Shown: one piece after another, positions 28,481 through 36,510 of the stretch
How the letters are laid out: every line of letters starts with the position of its first letter
Numbering within the stretch: the stretch's first letter is position 1
Origin: Ardenticatenales bacterium
GTDB taxonomy: Bacteria; Chloroflexota; Anaerolineae; Epilineales; Epilineaceae
Assembly (NCBI GenBank): GCA_020853525.1
Contig: JADYYS010000032.1
Coordinates: forward strand, 57,725 to 121,724
DNA: 64,000 nt
Direction: 5' to 3'
Translations under genes and position numbers: made by a program
Notes under the pieces: model-generated
Told to the model about the DNA's origin: nothing
The model's input: only the letters and a program-made list of their open reading frames with translations
Databases searched by the model: none

Positions 28481-30772
28481 ATGTTGGATCTCGCCGCGCT
28501 CGCCGCAAATGCATGGCTCGTGCCGTTGTTCACGGCGCTTGCGTTCGTCATCATCCTCGTTCAAATCTGGACGGGGCGTGGCGGGCGCGGCTCGGCCTAC
28601 ACGGCGATCGCCGGCGTGGCGGCGAGCGGCGCGTACAGCGTCGTCCTGTTCCTGGCCAGCCTCGGCGGCAGCGCCGCGGAGCTGAGCCGGTCGCCGGCGA
28701 TGAGCCGGACAATGGACTGGCTGCCGCTCGGTGACGGATACCTCCGCTTCGGCATCCTCGTCGACCCGCTGGGCGCGGCGACGGCGGCGATGGTCGGCAT
28801 CGCCTGCCTCATGATCTTCATCTACTCGTCGTCTTACATGGGCGCGGAGTTCGAACGCTACACGGATCCGACGTCCGGTGAAGTGGACCGGGCGCTGGGC
28901 CGGGCGCGCTACGCCCGTTTCTTCGCCTACGTTTCGCTGTTCGCCACGGGCATGTTCGGTTTCGTTCTGGCCAGCAACTTGGTGCAGGCGCTCCTGTTCT
29001 GGGAGATCATGGGCCTGTGCTCGTTCCTCCTGATCGGGTTCTGGAACTTCAAGCCGTCGGCGGCCCAGGCGGCCAAGAAGGCCTTCATGACGACCCGGAT
29101 CGGCGATATGGGCCTGTTCATCGGGATCATGATGCTCTTCGCGTTCCTCGGCACCACGGACTACGCCTCCCTGATGCGCCCGGAGAGCCTGGCCCGACTG
29201 CAGGCGATCGGCCCGATCGACGGCTGGCTCAGCGGCATGCTGGGCTATGAGGTCTACATTCCGCTCGGCGGCGTCTCGGTTGCGGCACTCGTCGCTCTGT
29301 GCCTGTTCGGCGGCTCGATCGGCAAGAGCGCGCAATTCCCGCTGCACGTCTGGCTGCCCGACGCCATGGAAGGTCCCACGCCGGTCTCGGCGATGATCCA
29401 TGCGGCGACGATGGTCTCGGCAGGCGTCTTCCTCATCGCCCGCCTGTACCCGGTCTTCGCGTCGGCGACCGTCGATCACCCGGATCAGATCAGCGGCGCG
29501 ATGTACGCAGTGGCGGCCATCGGGGCGCTGACGGCTCTCCTCGCGGCCACGATCGGGATGGCGCAGTACGACATCAAGCGCGTTCTCGCGTTCTCGACGA
29601 TCAGCCAGCTTGGCTACATGGTCATGGCGCTCGGCATCGGCGCCTACGTGGCGGCGGTGTTTCACCTGTTGACCCACGCCTTCTTCAAGGCGCTCCTCTT
29701 TCTCGGCAGCGGTTCGGTCATCCACGGCGTCGAACACGGGATGCACGAAGGGCACAGCCACGGCGGAGGACAGGACGCCGGCGCAGGCCATCACGACCGG
29801 CAGTCGGGCATCCCCGGGGTGGCAGCGGCCGACGCGCACGATCCGCAGGACATGCGCAACATGGGCGGTCTGGCCAAGCGGATGCCGCTCACGTACGTCA
29901 CGTTCCTGGCCGGCACGCTCGCGCTCACCGGCGTGCCGGTGTTCAGCGGCTTCTGGAGCAAGGACGAGATCCTTTCGGATGCGTTCCACAAGATGGGCGA
30001 CGGGCACATGATCGCGCTCGTTGTCTGGGTGCTCGGGACGACGGCGGCCTTCGTCACGGCGTTCTACATGGCCCGGCAGGTGTTCATGGTGTTCGCCGGC
30101 CCGCCCTCGACGGACGCCGCCGCGCACGCACCGGAGAGCGCGCCGGCGATGGTCTACCCGCTCGTGGTCCTGTCCGTGTTCGCGATCTTGCTCGGCCTCA
30201 TCGGCGTGCCGGCCGCCTTCCCGGTCCTCGGGCCGCTCCTCGGCGGCAACCCGTTCCACCACTACATGGGGCACCTGCTCTCGGGCGGCGCGTTCGAGAC
30301 GCACGCCTTCAACGCCCTGCCGGCTCTCGCCTCGGTCGGTGCGGCGGCCACCGGTTGGGGCCTCGGCTATGCGTTGTACGGACGCCGGCCGGCAGCGGCG
30401 CGGTCGCGTGACCCACTGGCGTCCGTGATCGGCGCGCCGTTGTTCCGCCTGCTGAACCGCAAGTACTACATCGACGAGATCTACGACGCCACGTTCATCC
30501 GAGGCTCCGTGGCGTTCGCCAAGCTCAACGCGTGGTTCGACCGCCGGGCCGTCGACGGCGCCGTCAACGGCGCCAGCTGGCTCGGCAGCCGGGGGGCGTC
30601 GGTGAACGGGTGGATCGACAGCCGGATCGTCGACGGCACGGTCACCCTGGTGGCCATGGTCAGCAGCGAGCTGTCCCGCTGGATGCGCTGGCTGCAGACC
30701 GGCAGAGTTCAACAGTACCTGCTGCTCGCCTTCGTCGGCGTGCTGATCTTTCTGGCCATGAACGTGCTGTAG
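28481..30772 (+). CDS. nuoL: NADH-quinone oxidoreductase subunit L, with His-rich loop insertion
   Basis: FWEIMGLCSFLLIGFWNFKPSAAQAAKKAFMTTRIGD...KSAQFPLHVWLPDAMEGPTPVSAMIHAATMVSAGVFLIARLYP. Confidence 0.97.
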   Translation: MLDLAALAANAWLVPLFTALAFVIILVQIWTGRGGRGSAYTAIAGVAASGAYSVVLFLASLGGSAAELSRSPAMSRTMDWLPLGDGYLRFGILVDPLGAATAAMVGIACLMIFIYSSSYMGAEFERYTDPTSGEVDRALGRARYARFFAYVSLFATGMFGFVLASNLVQALLFWEIMGLCSFLLIGFWNFKPSAAQAAKKAFMTTRIGDMGLFIGIMMLFAFLGTTDYASLMRPESLARLQAIGPIDGWLSGMLGYEVYIPLGGVSVAALVALCLFGGSIGKSAQFPLHVWLPDAMEGPTPVSAMIHAATMVSAGVFLIARLYPVFASATVDHPDQISGAMYAVAAIGALTALLAATIGMAQYDIKRVLAFSTISQLGYMVMALGIGAYVAAVFHLLTHAFFKALLFLGSGSVIHGVEHGMHEGHSHGGGQDAGAGHHDRQSGIPGVAAADAHDPQDMRNMGGLAKRMPLTYVTFLAGTLALTGVPVFSGFWSKDEILSDAFHKMGDGHMIALVVWVLGTTAAFVTAFYMARQVFMVFAGPPSTDAAAHAPESAPAMVYPLVVLSVFAILLGLIGVPAAFPVLGPLLGGNPFHHYMGHLLSGGAFETHAFNALPALASVGAAATGWGLGYALYGRRPAAARSRDPLASVIGAPLFRLLNRKYYIDEIYDATFIRGSVAFAKLNAWFDRRAVDGAVNGASWLGSRGASVNGWIDSRIVDGTVTLVAMVSSELSRWMRWLQTGRVQQYLLLAFVGVLIFLAMNVL

Positions 30773-30842
30773 GTCGTCGCGCCCGCCCCGACTTCGTCCA
30801 GTTCCGCCGCGCGGCCCAGCATCCGAGGAGGACCCGTCGCTC

Positions 30843-32501
30843 ATGTCGCTCGCAAGCAACATCCTGACGCTCATCACGTTCCTCCCGCTCGTCGGCATGG
30901 CCATCGTCATGCTGTTGCGGGACGACCGCCCGATCAAGCAGATGGCGATCTACTGGAGCCTGCTGCCACTGGCGCTGTCGGCATACCTTTGGTATGCCTA
31001 CGACACGTCGGCGGCCGGATTCCAGTTCGAGCAGTTCGCGCCGTGGATCAGCCTCGGCTCGAACTACGGCATCAACTACCACGTCGGCGTCGACGGGTTC
31101 AGCGTGCCGCTCATCTTCCTCACGTGCCTGCTGACGACGATCAGCCTTTGGTACAGCGCCGGGGTGATCGAGACCCGCGTCAAAGAGTACTTCGCGCTGT
31201 TCATGCTCCTTCAAGTGGGCATGCTCGGCGTGTTCGTTTCGCTCGACCTCTTCATGTTCTACGTCTTCTTTGAGATCGGCCTTGTGCCGATGTACTTCCT
31301 GATCGGGATCTGGGGCGGCCCCCGGCGGGAGTACGCGGCCATCAAGTTCTTCCTGTACACGCTGGCCGGCAGCGTCCTGATGCTCCTCGCGCTGATCAGC
31401 GTCGTCTTCAACACGCAGAGCTTCAGCCTCGTCCGCGGCGACATGATCTCGCAGTTCGTCAGCCCGGCGGCCCCGATCCCGTTCCTCTCCAATCCGACCG
31501 GTACCGCTGCCATGCTCGCCTTCCTCGGCTTCCTGGTGGCGATGCTCATCAAGATGCCGAGCTTCCCGTTCCACACGTGGCTGCCCGACGCCCACGTCGA
31601 AGCGCCGACGGCGGGTTCGGTCATCCTGGCGGGCGTCCTGTTGAAGCTCGGCACGTTCGGCCTCGTCCGGGTCGTCATGCCGCTGTTCCCGGGCGCGTTT
31701 CGCAGCCTCGCCGTCCCGATCGGATTCCTCGCCTTCACGTCGATCGTGTACGGCGCCATGGTGGCGATGGCCCAGTGGGACTTCAAGAAGTTGATCGCAT
31801 ACTCGTCCGTCAACCACATGGGCTATGTGCTGCTCGGCTTGACGGCGTCCGTGGTGGCGGTCTCCTCCGCCAAGGACGGCGATGCGCAGACGGCGGCCAA
31901 CATACTGCAGGCCCGGCAAGCCGGGATCGACGGCGCCGTCCTCCAGATGTATGCCCACGGCATCATCACCGGCGCGCTGTTCCTCCTCGTCGGCATGATC
32001 TACGACACGCGCACGCACGAGCGCGACTTCCGCAAGCTCGGTGGCGGCCTGTGGCGCACGGTGCCGCGCTACGGCACGTTCCTCATCGTCGCCGCCTTCG
32101 CCAGCCTCGGACTGCCGAGCCTTGCCGGCTTCGTGGCCGAGTTCCTCGTCTTCAACGGGGCATTCGGCGTGGCGCTCAACGGCAACCTGCCGTTCCTGAT
32201 TCTGACCGGCCTCTCGGTGCTGGGCATCGTGTTCACCGCGGCCTTCATCTTGTGGAAGGTCATCCAGATGCTCCTCCTCGGCCCGCAGAACGAGAAGTGG
32301 ATCGGCACGCCGGACTTGAAGCGCAACGAGATGCTCATGCTCCTGCCGCTCATCGTCTACATGATCCTGTACGGCGTGTATCCGAGGTGGATCCTAGACA
32401 CGATCCACCCCACCACCGCCAGCCTCGTCACGACGATGGACACCGTGCTAAACGCGCCCGTGGCCGCTGAAGCACCGGCCGCCGAGCCGGCGGCGCCGTA
32501 A
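30843..32501 (+). CDS. nuoM: NADH-quinone oxidoreductase subunit M
   Basis: FFEIGLVPMYFLIGIWGGPRREYAAIKFFLYTLAGSVLMLLAL...FPFHTWLPDAHVEAPTAGSVILAGVLLKLGTFGLVR. Confidence 0.97.
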   Translation: MSLASNILTLITFLPLVGMAIVMLLRDDRPIKQMAIYWSLLPLALSAYLWYAYDTSAAGFQFEQFAPWISLGSNYGINYHVGVDGFSVPLIFLTCLLTTISLWYSAGVIETRVKEYFALFMLLQVGMLGVFVSLDLFMFYVFFEIGLVPMYFLIGIWGGPRREYAAIKFFLYTLAGSVLMLLALISVVFNTQSFSLVRGDMISQFVSPAAPIPFLSNPTGTAAMLAFLGFLVAMLIKMPSFPFHTWLPDAHVEAPTAGSVILAGVLLKLGTFGLVRVVMPLFPGAFRSLAVPIGFLAFTSIVYGAMVAMAQWDFKKLIAYSSVNHMGYVLLGLTASVVAVSSAKDGDAQTAANILQARQAGIDGAVLQMYAHGIITGALFLLVGMIYDTRTHERDFRKLGGGLWRTVPRYGTFLIVAAFASLGLPSLAGFVAEFLVFNGAFGVALNGNLPFLILTGLSVLGIVFTAAFILWKVIQMLLLGPQNEKWIGTPDLKRNEMLMLLPLIVYMILYGVYPRWILDTIHPTTASLVTTMDTVLNAPVAAEAPAAEPAAP

Positions 32502-32581
32502 CGGGCAGCGCCCATCGCCCTTGCCGGTTCGTCCTCGCCCATTCCGGTGCCCTGTTGTAGCCCGCCGCCCTGGAGCCCGAC

Positions 32582-34144
32582 GTGTCCAACCTGAGCGCAT
32601 CCCTCGTCCAGTTCAGCCCGGAGTTGATCCTCGTGATCGGCGCCGCCGTGCTGTTGACCGTCGACCTCGTCTCCAACGGCCGCGAAGCCGGGCAGAACGC
32701 GATCGGCCTCGGCACGATCCTGCTCGCGCTCGTCGCGACGTTCTGGCTCTGGCCGGGCGGACTGTTCACCGCCGACGGTGGGCTCTTCGCGACGTACATC
32801 GATGGTGCGCTCGTGCGGCCCGGCGCGTTCGTGAGCGACGGGTTCACGCACTTCTTTCGCATGATCAGTCTGGTTTCCACGGGCCTCGTGTGGGTTTCCG
32901 GCGTGACGTTCATGCGCGGCCGAACGCCGTTCAGAGGCGAGTTCGGCGCGTTCCTGCTGTTTTGTGCCACGGCGATGAACCTCATGGCCGGCGCCAACGA
33001 CCTCATCCTGGTGCTGGTGGCCATTGAGTTCCTCTCGATTACGAGCTACGTGCTCACCGGCTTCCTGCGTGAGAACGCACGCTCGAACGAGGCCGGCCTG
33101 AAGTACTTCCTTTACGGCTCGATCACGAGCGCCGCCATGATCTTCGGGCTGACGTACCTCTTCGGCGCCACCGGCACGACGTCGCTGCCGCTCATCGCCG
33201 AGGCTGTCCGATCCCCGGACAACCTTCTGATCAAGGACCTGTCGGGCGTCATCATCCCATCGCTGCTGCTCGTCCTTGCCGGTCTCGGGTTCAAGATCGC
33301 GCTCGTGCCGTTCCACCAGTGGGCGCCGGACGCCTACGAGGGCGCGCCGACGCCGGTCACCAGCTTCCTGTCCGTCGGCCCCAAGGCCGCAGGCATGGCC
33401 GTCCTGCTGCGCATGTTCTTCAGCGCGTTCGACGCGCCGCTGCTCACACCGCATTGGATCGGCCTGATCGGCCTCCTCGCCGGCGCCACGATGATCCTCG
33501 GCAACCTGGCGGCGCTCGGCCAAACGGACATCAAGCGACTGATGGCGTACTCGTCCATTGCGCAGGCTGGTTACATGCTCGTCGGCGTCGCGTCGTTCGG
33601 CGCCACGACGATGGGCAACCTGACCGCCCTCGGCACCGTGGTGCTCTACATCCTGGCCTACATCTTCACGAACATCGGCCTGTTCGCGTGCATCATCGCC
33701 GTCGATCATGCCACCGGCGACAGTCGGGTGGATGCCTACGACGGCCTCATGCGCCGTGCCCCGCTCCTGGCGGTGGCCATGGTCGTCTTCTTCCTGTCCC
33801 TGGTCGGTGTGCCGCCGCTCGCCGGATTCATCGGCAAGTTCGCCGTGTTCAGCGCCGCCGTCACCACCAACCACACAACGCTGGCCGTGCTCGGCGTGCT
33901 GACCGGGGTGATCGCCGCGGTGTACTATTTCCGGGTCGTGCGGGCGATGTTCTTTCGCCCTGCGCCCGACGGCGCCGCCCCGATCCGGATCTCACCGTCC
34001 GCGTCGTTCGTCATCTGGGCTTGCCTGGCGATGACGATTCTGATCGGCGTGCTGCCCGGCACGTTCGTCCGCGTCGCCCGCGATGCGGCGGCCGCGGTGC
34101 ACGCGACCGGTGCCGACGCGGCCGCGGTCGACGCCGGACACTAA
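32582..34144 (+). CDS. nuoN: NADH-quinone oxidoreductase subunit N
   Basis: FLSITSYVLTGFLRENARSNEAGLKYFLYGSITSAAMIFGLTYLFGATG...LVPFHQWAPDAYEGAPTPVTSFLSVGPKAAG. Confidence 0.97.
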   Translation: MSNLSASLVQFSPELILVIGAAVLLTVDLVSNGREAGQNAIGLGTILLALVATFWLWPGGLFTADGGLFATYIDGALVRPGAFVSDGFTHFFRMISLVSTGLVWVSGVTFMRGRTPFRGEFGAFLLFCATAMNLMAGANDLILVLVAIEFLSITSYVLTGFLRENARSNEAGLKYFLYGSITSAAMIFGLTYLFGATGTTSLPLIAEAVRSPDNLLIKDLSGVIIPSLLLVLAGLGFKIALVPFHQWAPDAYEGAPTPVTSFLSVGPKAAGMAVLLRMFFSAFDAPLLTPHWIGLIGLLAGATMILGNLAALGQTDIKRLMAYSSIAQAGYMLVGVASFGATTMGNLTALGTVVLYILAYIFTNIGLFACIIAVDHATGDSRVDAYDGLMRRAPLLAVAMVVFFLSLVGVPPLAGFIGKFAVFSAAVTTNHTTLAVLGVLTGVIAAVYYFRVVRAMFFRPAPDGAAPIRISPSASFVIWACLAMTILIGVLPGTFVRVARDAAAAVHATGADAAAVDAGH

Positions 34145-34197
34145 GCGATCTGCTGTGGGCGTCCGCAAGGGCGGGCGGATCGGTGGGAACCGGTCGG

Positions 34198-35220
34198 TCA
34201 ATCCCGAATGATCCCCGACGAGGCAAAGACCGTCAGCTCCGGCACCAGCTCGGTGAAGACCACCAACCGCTTGTCGTACGTGCCGTTGCCGTAATCCCAC
34301 ACACCCTGACACGTGATCAGGTTGAGGTTGGGCGCAAGCGACTCGCCGAAGATCGTGTCGATCACATCGTCCTTGGCATCGTAGTCGTACTCCGCCAGCT
34401 CCTGGACGATGAACGTGTAGCGGTCGCCGCCCTCATAGGTGATGATCGCCTCGTCGCCCGGTGACAGCCGGTTCAGCATCCAGAATACCGCCGGCCCGCC
34501 CGTGCTCGTGTCGAAGTGGCCCGCGATCACCGCGTTGCCGGTCGCGCCGGGCATCGGGCCGCCCTCGTACCACGCGACGTTCATCCAGTCCTGCGGCACG
34601 TCCATCGCCCGGTCGGCCGTCAGGCCGACGTGCTCGATGACGGCATCCACGCCGATGGCGGGGATCTCGAGCCGCACCGGCACGCCGGCAGCGGCGATCA
34701 CGTCCTCCGTCGGCGTCGGGGGCACCGTTGCCGACGGCCATGGCGTGCGCGACGGCTCGGGCGTCGCCGAAGGCTCGGGGGTTGCCGACGGTCGCACGAA
34801 CGCCTGGGGCACCCAAGCGCTGCCGGTGTCCTTCGCCCGACGCCACCACGGCGTCTCCGGCGCCTGCGGCCGCGCCGCCTCGTCCTCCGCCGCGTTGGCG
34901 CGGTCCGATTCGATCACGCCGCCCGGTGCGTCGGCGTCGTCGGACGCAGCACCCCACGCCGGCAGTTCGACGAACGTCTCGTCATCGGCACGACGGCGAT
35001 CATCGCGCTCCCCATCGGCTACCGGGACGCCGACCGGGTCCGAGCCGTCGCGCTGTTCACCCGCGATCGACACCTTGGCCGCCACCGTGTGTTCGGATTC
35101 GGCTTTGACTCGGTTCGTGTGCCCGGAACGGGATCCCGAGTCGGCGGCGCCGGTCAGCGTACAGCCGGCGGTCAGCAGAGGCACGGCGAGCACACAAGCC
35201 CACCAGTGATTCGGGTGCAT
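34198..35220 (-). CDS. Class F-like sortase with N-terminal lipobox
   Basis: VPVRLEIPAIGVDAVIEHVGL...GPMPGATGNAVIAGHFDTSTGGPAVFWMLNRLSPGDEAIITYEGG...NLNLITCQGVWDYGNGTYDKRLVVFTELV; N-terminus AVPLLTAGC. Confidence 0.9.
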   Translation of the reverse strand: MHPNHWWACVLAVPLLTAGCTLTGAADSGSRSGHTNRVKAESEHTVAAKVSIAGEQRDGSDPVGVPVADGERDDRRRADDETFVELPAWGAASDDADAPGGVIESDRANAAEDEAARPQAPETPWWRRAKDTGSAWVPQAFVRPSATPEPSATPEPSRTPWPSATVPPTPTEDVIAAAGVPVRLEIPAIGVDAVIEHVGLTADRAMDVPQDWMNVAWYEGGPMPGATGNAVIAGHFDTSTGGPAVFWMLNRLSPGDEAIITYEGGDRYTFIVQELAEYDYDAKDDVIDTIFGESLAPNLNLITCQGVWDYGNGTYDKRLVVFTELVPELTVFASSGIIRD

Positions 35221-35258
35221 CGACGATCGTCCTTGGGGGGTCCGGTTACGACTGCGTT

Positions 35259-35287
35259 AATTTAGCGCCTGGGCGCGCGCGCGTCAA
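35259..35287 (-). promoter_or_regulatory. Promoter for sortase (TTGACG-17-TAAATT)
   Basis: Reverse complement of cgtcaa (35282-35287) and aattta (35259-35264), 17-bp spacer. Confidence 0.65.
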
Positions 35288-35364
35288 GCCCCCGGACACG
35301 AGCGGGCGCGCAACAACACGCAGTATAGGACGATCGATCCCGACGGACGGTGACGCGAACGCAC

Positions 35365-35399
35365 GCCGCGGGCCGGCGCACAATGCGCCGGCCCGCGGC
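35365..35399. terminator. Perfect 16-bp-stem hairpin between cpaB-like gene and sortase
   Basis: GCCGCGGGCCGGCGCA-caa-TGCGCCGGCCCGCGGC; no U-tract on either side. Confidence 0.6.
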
Positions 35400-35420
35400 T
35401 GCGGCGACCGGATCGCGGCG

Positions 35421-36272
35421 TCAGCGCACGTCGGGCGCGGACGGCGTGCGGGACGTCCCGCCGGCGCCAAGGGACCCGATCGCCACAGGGGTCGTCGTCA
35501 CCGTCGCGGCGAATCCGGGATCCACCGGCACTTGGAACACGGGCGGCGTCGGCAGTCCTTCCGTCGCCACCGGCGCGATGTCGGCCTGGCCGATCGCCGC
35601 CAGCGTGACCCACGGGTCGAGTCGGCGCGACGATAGCGCGTCGACGAGGTGCAGGACACGCGTCGGCAGCAGCGCCACGGTGACCATCGTCACGCCCGGC
35701 TCGCGCGCACCAGCCGGGCGGCGGACCTCGCCCGTCGTCAGGTCGGGCACGGCGGCGGACTCCATCACCGCCTGCCCCGCGGCGCTGACCTGGACGACGA
35801 GCGCGGCGCGCTCGATCAGCTCGGTGAACCTACGGTTCTGGCGGTCCCGCCCGGTGCCGTAGATGTTGATCCGGTGGCCGGGGCGCACCCGACCGCCGAC
35901 GAGACGGTCGACGCCGGCGGCGAACGAGACGATCTCGAGGCGCAGGTCGCGGATGAACCGGACGTCGGTGGCCGGAAGTGCCCGGTCCGTGGTGATCACA
36001 TCGCCCGGCGCCAGGGGGGCGGTGGTCATCAGGCCGGTCGCACCTTCGAGCGGGTAGGCACCCTGGTTGCGCGCCTCGACCTCGCGCATCGGTTGGCCGG
36101 CGGCCAGCATGTCCATCGTGAGCAGCGTGTACGGCGCGACCGCCCGGTTGGCGACCGCGACGACGATGGTGGCGACGGGGGGAGCCTGCCGGTTGAGGCG
36201 GGCGACCCACAGGAGTGCGCCAACGGTGAACAACGCAATCGCGACGCGACCGATCCAGCCTCGGACGTTCAT
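35421..36272 (-). CDS. SAF-domain protein, CpaB/RcpC-like
   Basis: IVVAVANRAVAPYTLLTMDMLAAGQPM...TTAPLAPGDVITTDRALP...RLEIVSFAAGVDRLVGGRVRPGHRINIYGTG; N-terminal TM helix. Confidence 0.72.
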   Translation of the reverse strand: MNVRGWIGRVAIALFTVGALLWVARLNRQAPPVATIVVAVANRAVAPYTLLTMDMLAAGQPMREVEARNQGAYPLEGATGLMTTAPLAPGDVITTDRALPATDVRFIRDLRLEIVSFAAGVDRLVGGRVRPGHRINIYGTGRDRQNRRFTELIERAALVVQVSAAGQAVMESAAVPDLTTGEVRRPAGAREPGVTMVTVALLPTRVLHLVDALSSRRLDPWVTLAAIGQADIAPVATEGLPTPPVFQVPVDPGFAATVTTTPVAIGSLGAGGTSRTPSAPDVR

Positions 36273-36510
36273 CCCTGCCTCCGTGCAGCGTGGCGGCCGC
36301 GTGTCGGCGGCCATCGGGTGACGAACCGACGCCGAGCACACGGCGTGCCAGGGCCGCGGCGTCCGGTCGCCGACCGGCGATGATCTGCAGCCGATGATGA
36401 ACTGCGGCCGGCGATGATCTGCCGAAGATGATTGTGAAGCACTCCCCGAGCGTGCTAGGCTTGAATGCTTGCCCTGCGGCGTCGCCACCATTGTTGGATA
36501 CCCATGCGAT

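Noticed and set aside
27995-30937. 980-aa minus-strand ORF
   Set aside because: Antisense to nuoK/nuoL, which are unmistakable; no independent motif.
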